Assembly (NCBI GenBank): GCA_047601745.1
Contig: JASGIS010000001.1
Span: 3,100,001 to 3,164,000 of the forward strand
Reading direction: 5' to 3'
From: JAKPAM01 sp047601745
Lineage (GTDB): Bacteria; Pseudomonadota; Gammaproteobacteria; Burkholderiales; Burkholderiaceae_E
Length of the DNA stretch: 64,000 nucleotides
A model generated the notes under the pieces. The model did not search any database. It saw only the letters and a program-made list of their open reading frames with translations, and had not been told where the DNA came from. The position numbers were made by a program, and so were the translations under genes. Positions 53,001 through 63,528 of this stretch are shown piece by piece; positions within the stretch are counted from its first letter, which is position 1, and every line of letters starts with the position of its first letter.

Positions 53001-56000
53001 CAGCGTGAACGTCCACCGGATCGAGGCGGCCGTGACCAGGGTGCCGCCCGGGGCGCCCGGTGTGGCGCCGGGCAGCGTGGCGGTCTCGGTCGCGGTCAGG
53101 CCGGTGATCGTCAGCGTGCCGTGCGTGGTGGCGATCGTCACCGGCGCGGCCGGCGTCGCGGCCTGCAGCGTCGCGATCGGCACGGCGATCGGGGTCGCCA
53201 CCGCCGGCCCGCCGAACTCGACTACCTGCAGGCCGTCCTGCGCGCTGACCGTGAAGTCGCCGCCCGTCGTCTCGCGGCCGTCGGCGCCGGCCGGGCCGTC
53301 GACGAGGCCGGCCTCGTGGACCGACGCGTGGCCCGGCTCGCTGCCGTTGCCGTCGCCGACCGTCACGATCGGCGGTACGTGGCCGGGGCTGCCGGCCGGC
53401 GCGCCGGTGATCGTGATCGCCAGCTCGGCCGTCGACGTCCGGCCGCCGGGGTCGCTGATCGTATAGGTGAAGCGCTCGCTCAGCGTCTCGCCGGCCGTCA
53501 GTACCCGCACGTCCGGCGATGTGGTGTCGGCCGCGTAGTCGTAGCTGCCGTCCGGATTCAGCGTCAGCGTGCCGAAACGGCCCGTGAGCGGCTGGCCCGG
53601 CATGCCGGCGGTGCCGGACTCGGCGGGGGCGCCGGTGCGGATCGCCGACACGACCAGCGCGGTGATCGGATCGTCGGGGTCGGTGTCGCCCTGGCCGCTG
53701 ACGCGGCCGGTGATGACGTTGGCCGAGACGGCCGGGCCGTTCTCGGTGGTCGCGTGCGTGTCCGGGTTCGCGGTCGGCGGGTCGTTGTCGGCGGCGATCG
53801 TGATCGTGCCGACGATCGGTGCGCCGGCGAGCGCGTGCGGCGGGCCGCCGGCCAGTCCGCCGGCGTCGCCGCCGCCGGGCTGCAGGTTGTTGCCGTCGTC
53901 CAGCACGATGCTGAAGCCGCGGGCCGGTTTGGCGCCGTAGTCGGTCGGGTTGTCGCCGACGTGGGCCCAGGTCAGCGCCTCGATCACCGCCCGGACCTCG
54001 GCGAGCGTGGTGTCGGCGTCGAAGCTCACGACCAGCGCCGCGCCGTCGTCGCCGCCGGCGACGCTGACGCCGGCCGGCAGCGCGTTGCCGGCGAGCAGCG
54101 TCGCGTCGACCTGCAGCCGGTCGCCCGCCATGCCGTCGGTCAGCGACACGGTCAACGTGCCGGCGCCGAAAGCGGTCGCGGCGATGCCGGGCGTGGAGCC
54201 TGCGTCGCGGTCGGTCACGGTGACCGAGCCGGCGACGATCAGCCGCGTCGGCGGGATGCTGGTGCCGCTGCCCGTCTGGCCGTTCTCGGTCGCCGTCACG
54301 GCGGTGCCGCCGCTGGTCGCGATCACCGGCGCGTCGTTGCGCGGCCGGACCGTGACGCCCAGCGTTCGGGTCGTCGACCAGTGGCTGGTCGGCCCGGCCG
54401 CGTCGGTCGTGAGATCGGCGCCGTCGAGGTCGGCCGTGACCGGCAGGTCCGATGCGCGGACCGTCAACGCACCGGGCGTGCCGTTGTAGTCGGCGGCCGG
54501 CACGAAGCGCACGCGGGCGTCGGCCGGGATCAGCAGGGCCGCGCCGTCGGCGACATCGGTCGGCACCGTCGTCCAGCTCGCGCCGGCGTCGATGCTGAGC
54601 TGCCAGGCGCCCTGAGAAGCGGTCGCCGCGTTGCCGACGATCGCCAGGCCGCCGAAGGCGGTGGCGCCGTTGCCGCCGCCGGGGATGCCGGTCCGGTCGT
54701 CGCGGCCGTCGTCGTAGACGGAGCCGAACAGCTCCGCCGCCGTCCGACCGGGCAGGGCGGCGGGCGGCGCGTCCTCGTCGATCGTCGCCAGCGACGCGTC
54801 GCCGCTCAGCACAGGCCGGTCGTTGACCGGGGTGACCGTCGTCGTCAGCGCGATCACATCGCCGCCGTACCGCGACGCGCCGCCGGTGGCGTGTGCGCCG
54901 GACAGGTCGACGGTGGCGCCGGCGGCCGGCACCGAGGGGCCGCTGCCGTCGGCGTTGGCGTCGGTTTCGATCAGCCGCACCGACAGCGCGTTCGGCGTAC
55001 CGTGGAAGTCCGGCGCCGGCACGAAGCGCAGCCTGTCGCTCGCGCTCAGCACCAGCGCGTTCGCGTCGCCGCGCGGACCGACGGCGGTCCAGTTCGCGCC
55101 GCCGTCGATCGAGTATTGCCAGGTGCCCTGGGCGGCGTTCGGCGTCAGGCCGCGGATCGCGACGCCGAGGAACGCGTCGGGGGCCGATCCGCCGGTCGCC
55201 GCGATGCCGGTGCCGTCGTTATGGTCGGCGATGCCGTCGGCCGCGTCGCCGAAGCGGCTGCCGAACAGGTTCGCGATCGTGTCGCCGTCGATCGGCGCCG
55301 CGACCGTGTGCTCGGTGTCCTCGGCGATCGCGGCCAGCGCGACCGGCCCGCTGCCGGCATCGACCGGTGCGTCGTTGACCGGCGTGATCGTGACCCGGAT
55401 CGCGCGGGTCGTCACCAGCCGGTTGTCGGTGCTGCCCGCCGTGTCGTCTGCATGCTCGAACGTCCCGGTCGTCGCCGGATCGCCGGCGTCCAGCGTGTCC
55501 GGCCGGCCGCCGTTGTTGCCCTGGTCCTGGACGACGATGGTGACGTCGAACGCGCCGTTCCAGTCGGCGGCCGTCGGCGCCCCGGCGACGTCGGGTAGGG
55601 CGACGACGACGGCGGCCAGGCGGGCGTTGATCTGGGCGAGCGTGCCGGTGATGGTGGCGCTGCGCCCGCCGGGCAGCAGGGCGACCGTGCCGCCGCTGCC
55701 GTTGACGGCGCTGATCGAGAAGCCCGACGGCACGGTGACGGTGGCCTCGAGCACGTCGGTCGCCAGCGCGTCGGCATCGGTGACGGTCAGGCCGTTCAGC
55801 GTCCAGGTGGTCGAGCCCTCGGGCACGCCGGTCGCGTGCCCGGCGATATCGCCGGTGATGCGGGCCGGGTCATTGGTGCCGCTGCTGAACAGCGTCCGGT
55901 AGGCGCTGGCGACGTGGCCGGTCAGGCCAGCCGGAATCGCGGCGAACGGGTCGATCGGCGTGGCCGGCGCCGGCTGCGTGCCGCCGCCGGCCGCGGCCGG

Positions 56001-59000
56001 ATCGCCGCCGTTGGCGGTGGCGCCGGGCGCCGTTCCGGGCGTCATCGTGTCGGCATCGGCGTACAGCCGGTCGTCGGCGATGACCCGCACGCGCAGCGGC
56101 TGGTCGGTGTTGGCCAGCGCGCCGAAGGTGGCGACCTGCAGGCCGTCGAGCCAGGCCTGGACCTGGGCCCGCGTGCCGCTGACGACCGCCGGCGAGCCGG
56201 TGCCGTCGTAGGTCGTGTGCAGCGTCGCGCCGCTGGCCGCCTGCGTCGACGACCCGATCGTGACGTTGTCGCCGGGGACGCCGTAGGCGCTCGCGGCGAG
56301 CGGCGTGCCGTCCGGGGTTTCGAGCCGGATCGTCACGCGGACCTGGTCGACTTCGCCGGCCGCGACGCCGCCGGCGTCGGTCATGTCGACGTCGCCGACC
56401 ACGAAGCCGGGCACCGCGGTCGGCGCCACGCCGCCGGCCAGCAGCAGCGGCGCGTCGCGGTCGACGCCGGCGGCGAGCGTCACCGTCGGCGCGTCGTCGA
56501 CCGGCACGATCGTCAGCGCGATCGTCCGGTCCGCCGGTTCGTTGGCCACGCTGCCGCCGCCGGTATCGTCGCCGATCCGCGAGCCGCCGTCGTCCAGCGA
56601 CATCGTCAGCGTGATGTCGCCGGCGTCGCCGCCGTTGACGTCGTGGTTCAGGTCGGCCGGGCCCAGCCAGGTCAGGCCGCTGGCCGGACCGCCGTTCAGC
56701 AGCGCCTCGATGTCGGCCGCGCGGCCGGTCAGTACCAGCGTGCCGCTGCCGTTGCCGGCGATCGCGACGGCCCGGCTGCCCGGCGCCGACGGGGTGAAGC
56801 TCGTCGCCGTCGTGCCGCCGGCGATGCCCAGCGTGCCCTGCGCGATGACGAACGTGACGGTGAGCGGCGTATCGAAGGCCGCGGATTCGGGGTCGTCGAC
56901 GACGAACGGGCCGGCGATCGGCGTGCGCTGGTCCTCGTAGACGGTCGCGGCGGCCGGCGCGTCGATCACCGCCGGTTCGTTCACGTTCGAGACGTGCAGC
57001 CGCAGCGGCGTCGCCGAAGCGCTGACGTTGCCGGCCAGCGCGGTGCCGCTCGCCGGCGCGGCGTCGGTCAACGGGTCGAACTCGGTGCCGGGGACCGGGA
57101 GCGGGTCCTCGCGCACGAGCGGGTTGCCCACCGGCCTGCTGTTGCGCCCGCCGCCGTTGGCCGCGCCGTCGCCGCTGCCGTCGACGACGAGCGCACCGTT
57201 GGCGTCGCGCAGCCGGTCGTCGGCGACGACCTGCAGCCAGCGGACCGAGTTGTCGGTGCCCGAGAACGCGATCGCCAGCCCGGCCAGCGCGGCGTTGACC
57301 TGCTGGCGCGTGCCGCGCAGCACCAGCGGCGCGCCGTCGCCGTCGTAGGTCGCGTCCACGGTCGCGCCATGGCCCGCTGCCGTCGTCGTGATCGTCACCC
57401 CGGCATGGCCAGCCGGGCCGACGGCGTCGCCGTCCGCGTCGACGAGGCGCACCGTCACCTGGATCGTATCGGTCTCGCCGCTGGTGATCGTCGCCAGGTC
57501 CGGGTCGGCGACGCTGAAACCGGTCACCGGATTGTCGGCCGCGTTCGTGCCGTCGATCGCCAGCGGTCCGGCCGGCGCCGTGACGACCGGCGCGTCGTTG
57601 GTCGGTTCGGTGTAGATCCAGAACTCGCGGCCGGTCGTTTCCCGGTCGCCGTCGCTGAGCGTGAACACGAACCGGTCGGACGGCGGGTTCGGCAGCCCGC
57701 CGTTGCCATTGCTTTCGGCGCCGTTGTGCAGGTACCAGACCTCACCGGCGTCGACCTGTGCCTGCGTGAAGAACGAACCGACGCCGAGCAGGCTGAAGGT
57801 GCTGCCGCCGTCGGTCGAGCGCGCGATCTGGCCCTGCGCGGGCACCTGGTTGATCCGGAACTGGATCTGCGCATCGGTGTTGTCCGGGTCGATGCCACGC
57901 AGCATCGCCGACGTGATCAACCCGCGCCCGCCCTCGGCGACCGTCAGCGGCCGGTTGACCGTCGGGCCGGCGGCCAGCCCCAGGTCGATCGCCGCGTCGA
58001 TCGGCGTGCGATGGATCTGCGGCGCGTCGTTGGTCGGCGTGATCTGGATCCGGATCTTCGCGGTGCCGGACTGCGAGCCCCAGCGGTCGGTCGCGCGGAC
58101 GTCGAAGTCGGTGTTGCGCACCTCCGAACCGTCGCTGACGAAGCGCAGCCCGGTCGTCGCGGCGTCGCCGGTCAGCAGGTTGGCGTCGAGCGGCGTGCCG
58201 ATCGACACGGCGGTCCAGCTCGAACCGCCGTCCGTGCTGTATTGCAGCGTGCCGCCGCTCGGCAGCGTCAGCACCTCGAACTTCAGCGCGTTCGCGCCGG
58301 TCGCGTCGTGGTTGACCGCGTAGTTGATGCCATTGCCGTCCGGCAGCGTCGCCGAGCCTTCGAGCCAGGACGTTCGCGCCGCGTCGTCCGGATCGCTGAT
58401 CGCGAGCATGTCCGACGTGATGCCGATCGCGTTGCCGACGCCCTCGGCGAGCACGTACGGGCCGCCGCCGGTGGCGACCGGCGCGTCGTTGACCGGTGTC
58501 GCGTACAGCTTCAGCTCCGGCGTCCAGACGTCGACGACGCCGTTGCTGACGATGCCGGCCGTCGCCGACAGCCTGACCGACGATTCGAAGACTTCGCCGC
58601 CGTCGTGCTGGAAGCGGATCCTGCCGTCGTTCAGGTCCTGCTGCGTGAAGCTCGCGTAGACGCCCAGGTCGGTCCAGCCGCCGCCGGTCCGGATCTGCAG
58701 CGTGCCGTTCGGATCGCGGTATTCGAGGATCGTGTAGACGACTTCCGCCGGGTCGGTGTTTTCGGCCTCGTAGCTGAGGAAGGGCGCGGTCGGCGTGATA
58801 CCGGCGGCCGGCTTGCCGTCGGTGCCGCGGATCGTCAGCGTGCCGCCTTCGTCGAACTGGTCGATGGCCACGCCGGCGCTGTCCACGCCGCCCCAGGTCG
58901 AATCCGCATGGCTGATCGTCCGGTCCTGGATCGGCGGCACGGTGCCGCTGCCCTGGTCCTCGAGCAGGTGGATCGTGAATCGGAACAGCGTGCGCGTATC

Positions 59001-60767
59001 GTCGGCCAGCAGGCCCGGCGTGCCGTGCTCGTCGTACTCGCCGCCGACCCGCTCGAGCGCCGAGCCGTCAGCGTTCCAGCGCAGGCCGCTGGTGTTGTCG
59101 ACGACCTCGAAATCGAAGTGATCGGTCGGATCCGGCGGGGACGCCCCGGTCCATTGCAGGTACTGGACCCTGCCGGCATCGATGTCGGCCATCGTGAAGC
59201 GCGCGCCGGCCGGCATCGTGCCGCCGTTCAGCAGCAGCACGCCGTGGTTCAGATCGGCCATCGACGGAACGACGAAGGCGATGTTGCGGTCCGGCGAATC
59301 GGGGTCGGTCGCCGACAGCATCGCCCGCGTCAGCGTGACGACGTATTGGCCCTTGTAGACGCCGAAGTCGCCGGCCTGGACGCCGGCGACGGTCACCGTC
59401 GCTTCGCGCGTGCTCGCGCCGACGAAATCCGGATCGTCGTTGATCGCCAGCACCTGGATCGCGATCGTCGTGCCGGCGGTGCCCGGCGTGCCGGTGCCGC
59501 CGCCCGCGTCGGCGACGCGGACGCCGAAGCCGTCGACGTACGGATAACCGGCCGGGTCGCCGGCGTTGTCCCGCTGGCCGAAGTTGGCGTAGGTCAGGCG
59601 CGCGCGGTCGACGTAGGCGATCGAGATGCCGGCGTCGACGTCGGCCTGGGTGATCGCCCGGTCGAAGGCCTGGGCGATGCCGCCGACCCCGTCGACGCCG
59701 CCGATCAGCACGTCGCCGGTGAAATGCAGCGTGCCGTCGGTCGGCAGCGACGTGATGGTCAGCCGCATCGCGTTCACGTCGTCCTGCGGGTCGCCGCCGG
59801 TCGCGACCTCGATCGCGGCGCCGACCGACATCGGATTGCCGGCGATGTCGCGCGCATTGGCCGGCTGCCCCTCGAACGCGGTCGCGCTGCCGCCGACGGT
59901 CGGAAGCTGGTTCACCGGGTCGATGTTCAGCGTCATCGTCGCCGTCTTCGACAGCGCGGTCGGCGTCGCGCCGTCGTTCACGCGCACCGAGAACCGGTCG
60001 ACGTCGTTCTGGGCGGCGCCGGTCGCGGTATGGACGTAGGCCAGGCGGCCGGCGATCACGTCCTGGTGCGTGAACACCGACCCTTCGCCGAGCCGGTTGC
60101 CGTTCAGCGTCAGGTAGCCGTGGTCGGGCAGGTCGGTCAGGCCGTAGACGATCTGGTCCCAGGTCTGGACGCCGGCCGTCACCTCGGGGTCGGACGGCGC
60201 CAGCAGCGCCGGGGTCAGCACCGTCGTCGCGCCTTCGGAAACCAGCGTCGCCCCGTCCGGCAATTGCGTCGGGTCGTTCGACGGCGTGATCCGGACCTGC
60301 ACCGTTTCGCTGTCGGTCGTCGTGCCGTCGGTCGCGGTGATCGTGATCGTCGTCTCGGCGACCAGGTTGCCGAGTTCGACGTCGGCCGCGGTGAACGTGA
60401 GCTGGTCCAGCCAGTTCGTCGCCTCGGCGGCGGTGCCGGTGAATCGCAGGCCGCCGGCGATCGGGGTCACGCCGTTCATGTCGGCGCTGGTCAGCGAGCC
60501 GACGACCCCGTGCGTCGCGTGCTCGGCCACCGTCGCGGTCACCGTGACCGTCGCGCCGCCGTTGCCGGCGACGGTCCAGCCGTCGAGCGTCGCCCGGTCG
60601 GCGCCGGCGTCGTTCAGCTCGCTCGGTTCGGCGACCGTGACCTGTCCGGCATCGCCGTCATCGGCCGACAGCATGTCGGCGCCCGCGCCGTCGAACAACT
60701 GACGGCTTTCGAGGGCCTGCCGCCGGGCGCGAGGACGGAGAAACGCGGGCAGACGCGGGTCGGGCAT
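50073..60767 (-). CDS. Giant cadherin-like/VCBS-repeat surface protein (candidate secreted adhesin)
   Basis: A 3,564-residue protein. The N terminus has no Sec signal but a LEPR-like leader (ALESRQLFDGAGAD, residues 18-31). The N-terminal third contains CSPG/cadherin-like repeats (HGYLTLNG, FTHQDVIAGRLAYVH), the centre Ig/cadherin-like repeats divided by NDAPV-type links (about sixteen visible), and the C-terminal third VCBS repeats (TITDADGDTSTATLTITIRG). After the last repeat, PSFSEQLRAAARAAG may be a secretion signal. The final 45 residues, rich in Pro/Ser/Thr, look different. No Ca-binding RTX nonapeptides were seen. The role is probably cell-surface adhesion or biofilm; it is first in the exporter operon. 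Confidence 0.87.
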   Translation of the reverse strand: MPDPRLPAFLRPRARRQALESRQLFDGAGADMLSADDGDAGQVTVAEPSELNDAGADRATLDGWTVAGNGGATVTVTATVAEHATHGVVGSLTSADMNGVTPIAGGLRFTGTAAEATNWLDQLTFTAADVELGNLVAETTITITATDGTTTDSETVQVRITPSNDPTQLPDGATLVSEGATTVLTPALLAPSDPEVTAGVQTWDQIVYGLTDLPDHGYLTLNGNRLGEGSVFTHQDVIAGRLAYVHTATGAAQNDVDRFSVRVNDGATPTALSKTATMTLNIDPVNQLPTVGGSATAFEGQPANARDIAGNPMSVGAAIEVATGGDPQDDVNAMRLTITSLPTDGTLHFTGDVLIGGVDGVGGIAQAFDRAITQADVDAGISIAYVDRARLTYANFGQRDNAGDPAGYPYVDGFGVRVADAGGGTGTPGTAGTTIAIQVLAINDDPDFVGASTREATVTVAGVQAGDFGVYKGQYVVTLTRAMLSATDPDSPDRNIAFVVPSMADLNHGVLLLNGGTMPAGARFTMADIDAGRVQYLQWTGASPPDPTDHFDFEVVDNTSGLRWNADGSALERVGGEYDEHGTPGLLADDTRTLFRFTIHLLEDQGSGTVPPIQDRTISHADSTWGGVDSAGVAIDQFDEGGTLTIRGTDGKPAAGITPTAPFLSYEAENTDPAEVVYTILEYRDPNGTLQIRTGGGWTDLGVYASFTQQDLNDGRIRFQHDGGEVFESSVRLSATAGIVSNGVVDVWTPELKLYATPVNDAPVATGGGPYVLAEGVGNAIGITSDMLAISDPDDAARTSWLEGSATLPDGNGINYAVNHDATGANALKFEVLTLPSGGTLQYSTDGGSSWTAVSIGTPLDANLLTGDAATTGLRFVSDGSEVRNTDFDVRATDRWGSQSGTAKIRIQITPTNDAPQIHRTPIDAAIDLGLAAGPTVNRPLTVAEGGRGLITSAMLRGIDPDNTDAQIQFRINQVPAQGQIARSTDGGSTFSLLGVGSFFTQAQVDAGEVWYLHNGAESNGNGGLPNPPSDRFVFTLSDGDRETTGREFWIYTEPTNDAPVVTAPAGPLAIDGTNAADNPVTGFSVADPDLATITSGETDTIQVTVRLVDADGDAVGPAGHAGVTITTTAAGHGATVDATYDGDGAPLVLRGTRQQVNAALAGLAIAFSGTDNSVRWLQVVADDRLRDANGALVVDGSGDGAANGGGRNSRPVGNPLVREDPLPVPGTEFDPLTDAAPASGTALAGNVSASATPLRLHVSNVNEPAVIDAPAAATVYEDQRTPIAGPFVVDDPESAAFDTPLTVTFVIAQGTLGIAGGTTATSFTPSAPGSRAVAIAGNGSGTLVLTGRAADIEALLNGGPASGLTWLGPADLNHDVNGGDAGDITLTMSLDDGGSRIGDDTGGGSVANEPADRTIALTIVPVDDAPTVTLAAGVDRDAPLLLAGGVAPTAVPGFVVGDVDMTDAGGVAAGEVDQVRVTIRLETPDGTPLAASAYGVPGDNVTIGSSTQAASGATLHTTYDGTGSPAVVSGTRAQVQAWLDGLQVATFGALANTDQPLRVRVIADDRLYADADTMTPGTAPGATANGGDPAAAGGGTQPAPATPIDPFAAIPAGLTGHVASAYRTLFSSGTNDPARITGDIAGHATGVPEGSTTWTLNGLTVTDADALATDVLEATVTVPSGFSISAVNGSGGTVALLPGGRSATITGTLAQINARLAAVVVALPDVAGAPTAADWNGAFDVTIVVQDQGNNGGRPDTLDAGDPATTGTFEHADDTAGSTDNRLVTTRAIRVTITPVNDAPVDAGSGPVALAAIAEDTEHTVAAPIDGDTIANLFGSRFGDAADGIADHNDGTGIAATGGSAPDAFLGVAIRGLTPNAAQGTWQYSIDGGANWTAVGPRGDANALVLSASDRLRFVPAPDFHGTPNALSVRLIETDANADGSGPSVPAAGATVDLSGAHATGGASRYGGDVIALTTTVTPVNDRPVLSGDASLATIDEDAPPAALPGRTAAELFGSVYDDGRDDRTGIPGGGNGATAFGGLAIVGNAATASQGAWQLSIDAGASWTTVPTDVADGAALLIPADARVRFVPAADYNGTPGALTVRASDLPVTADLDGADLTTDAAGPTSHWSTTRTLGVTVRPRNDAPVIATSGGTAVTATENGQTGSGTSIPPTRLIVAGSVTVTDRDAGSTPGIAATAFGAGTLTVSLTDGMAGDRLQVDATLLAGNALPAGVSVAGGDDGAALVVSFDADTTLAEVRAVIEALTWAHVGDNPTDYGAKPARGFSIVLDDGNNLQPGGGDAGGLAGGPPHALAGAPIVGTITIAADNDPPTANPDTHATTENGPAVSANVITGRVSGQGDTDPDDPITALVVSAIRTGAPAESGTAGMPGQPLTGRFGTLTLNPDGSYDYAADTTSPDVRVLTAGETLSERFTYTISDPGGRTSTAELAITITGAPAGSPGHVPPIVTVGDGNGSEPGHASVHEAGLVDGPAGADGRETTGGDFTVSAQDGLQVVEFGGPAVATPIAVPIATLQAATPAAPVTIATTHGTLTITGLTATETATLPGATPGAPGGTLVTAASIRWTFTLAARTDHGGGPIADTVTITAIDRNGGPVGSGGADLVIAIVDDAPTAVADTASITEDDSPATIAGNVRANDRLGADTPVPVTGIAFVAVPGQPGIAGGIGSPIDTTYGRFTITADGAWQYTLDNGNPAVNALQDGETLSEGLAYTITDADGNASTATLTITIHGHTDAAGGPVIRARDGNGAAGGDADVHERGLVDGPSGPDARESTSGTIDVTALDGLASVRIGGIGGPTLTPAQLAALAGPPAAPITIATAHGTLTLTGFDVDESVGGVPTEGRLHYRYELGGAITHGPGDGGANAGGPDGERFDTIALAVTDASGITRPGTLDVRIVDDVPQATDDQAAIDEDDPSTLAGNVKTDSGDVDGADTGNALPGTGIPVTGVGYHGNARTVETAVEPAAPAAFDTDYGRFTIAASGAWTYALDNGNPAVQRLIVGESLHEVIAYTITDADGDTSTATLTITIRGTGDGVTLAIPGADGADVGGRASVHEHGLDGGDGSSVTTGRFTAGTPDGVGAIEVGGRTITAAELSEADSRPIAIGTPRGTLTITGYDAATGDVSWRYALDGPADHHGGPPEPVIIDPIAIVVGDRDGDTANGTLVVHIVDDAPEARDDAATVSTAFPDPVVDGDLVHGAPGADRIGGDATATPVTGVRNADGAEASPGRPLAGRYGTLTVQADGRFRYAVDSRAPEIASLAEGQSRTDVFVYTIADADGDTSTATLTITIRGASDFLPLTTAQIMRDRSGGNAGTGAGVAASRIRLPDLGDVDPIFHRVDAIDLEHGRGRMLPSVHVSTAVGESQRLAAATVAGVFRRVGGPGLAGPASLDGLADPYGPLDDAGTAVAPLGQPAEIAVPVRDLGLSNAAAIGIDARESLRQRGLDERLEAALPAAPSFSEQLRAAARAAGLAVEDAVDAVDAENEGHDGGEDKQGDDARVSPTMRSTNPSRSVHPERPATSSAPITPVTPANRAIPSIPAGRSP

Positions 60768-60770
60768 GGA

Positions 60771-60776
60771 TCACCT
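60771..60776 (-). promoter_or_regulatory. Ribosome binding site of the adhesin gene
   Basis: On the minus strand AGGTGA precedes ATG 60767 with a 3-base spacer (AGGTGATCCATG). This supports the N terminus that carries the LEPR-like leader. Confidence 0.6.
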
Positions 60777-60954
60777 GGCGAATTCTTCTTGTGGATGCAG
60801 CGCACGCACGGGCGCGACGCTGTTCGAAGGCTAGGTGTTCGCGCGTGTGCGCAGACCGGGCGCCGATGAGCGGTCCGAAATCGGGAATGCACGGCGTGTT
60901 TCGCGTCCCTCCGCTTTGTACCCCTGCAACAGTCGCGACGGCGGGGCGCGCCGT

Positions 60955-60983
60955 TTGCATGGACGGTTCGCATCCGGTACCGT
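60955..60983 (+). promoter_or_regulatory. Candidate promoter of thiC
   Basis: TTGCAT (60955-60960) and TACCGT (60978-60983) are spaced by 17 bases. Transcription would start near 60990, exactly where the TPP aptamer begins, which supports this reading. The -10 match is only partial. Confidence 0.5.
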
Positions 60984-60990
60984 GCCGATA

Positions 60991-61078
60991 TCGCTAGGGG
61001 TCCTGGCGGGCGCGAGCCCGGCCGGGTGAGAAAAACCCTTTGAACCTGATGCGGTCAATACCGCCGTAGGGAAGCTGA
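60991..61078 (+). promoter_or_regulatory. TPP (THI-box) riboswitch aptamer
   Basis: The conserved TPP aptamer core is readable: CTAGGGGTCC at the 5' side, GGGTGAGAAAAACCC (a variant of the CTGAGA box), CCCTTTGAACCTGAT, and the 3' side CCGCCGTAGGGAAGC. A variable P3a-like hairpin lies at GGCGGGCGCGAGCCCGGCC. It controls thiC, 155 bases downstream. Binding thiamine pyrophosphate would lower expression. Confidence 0.93.
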
Positions 61079-61171
61079 TCTCCGGATCGAAGGGGCGGCG
61101 CCACGCCGTCCTTTCACGCGCAGCGCGCGACGCGGGCCGATGCCCGTGCCGGGCGCCGGGCGCGGGTCCGG

Positions 61172-61227
61172 CCTCTGGCGATCGTCGATCGCCGCCGGTC
61201 GACGCCATACGTTCGACGCCAGAGGAG
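61172..61227 (+). promoter_or_regulatory. Shine-Dalgarno-sequestering helix upstream of thiC
   Basis: CCTCTGGCG (61172-61180) is perfectly complementary to CGCCAGAGG (61217-61225), which contains most of the Shine-Dalgarno sequence AGAGGAG just ahead of ATG 61234. The loop includes a smaller GTCGA/TCGAC stem. This suggests that the riboswitch works at translation initiation. An anti-sequester partner was not identified. Confidence 0.5.
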
Positions 61228-61233
61228 ATCGAC

Positions 61234-63183
<1,950 letters not shown>

Positions 63184-63222
63184 TCGACGCGGGGGCCGGC
63201 ACGTTGAAGGTAACATGGCGCC

Positions 63223-63528
63223 ATGCGTGAACCCGACTCGTGCCGCCCCGGATGCGGTGCCTGCTGCATAGCCCCCTCGATCTCGTCGCCGATTCCCGGC
63301 ATGCCCGCCGGCAAACCCGCCGGCGTGCGTTGCATACAACTGGACGACCAGTTGCGCTGCCGGCTGTTCGGCCTGCCGCAACGGCCGGCCGTCTGCGCGA
63401 GCCTGAAGCCGTCGGCGGCGATGTGCGGCGCCGATCGCCAGCAGGCGATCGACCGCCTGTCGCTGTGGGAGCGACAGACCGCGCCGGTCGCCATCGTCCG
63501 ATCGACCCACCTGACCGTCCTCTCATGA
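63223..63528 (+). CDS. YkgJ-family cysteine-cluster protein
   Basis: A 101-residue protein with the Fe-S/Zn-binding cysteine pattern CRPGCGACC at the N terminus (Cys7, Cys11, Cys14, Cys15) and further Cys in RCIQLDDQLRCRLF, RPAVCASL and AMCG. This is the UPF0153/YkgJ pattern; the bound metal and function are not established. Its stop overlaps the thiD start, and it lies between two thiamine genes, so it is likely cotranscribed with them. A role in thiamine synthesis is not known. Confidence 0.85.
   Translation: MREPDSCRPGCGACCIAPSISSPIPGMPAGKPAGVRCIQLDDQLRCRLFGLPQRPAVCASLKPSAAMCGADRQQAIDRLSLWERQTAPVAIVRSTHLTVLS

Noticed and set aside
50073..60767. RTX calcium-binding repeats in the giant protein
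   Set aside because: I looked for the GGxGxD nonapeptide array usual near the C terminus of type I substrates and did not see one.
50166..60869. Long plus-strand open frames opposite the adhesin (50166-55598 and 55836-60869)
   Set aside because: They mirror the repetitive, GC-rich adhesin codons, have extreme Arg/Asp/Gly composition and no domain; they are antisense shadows.
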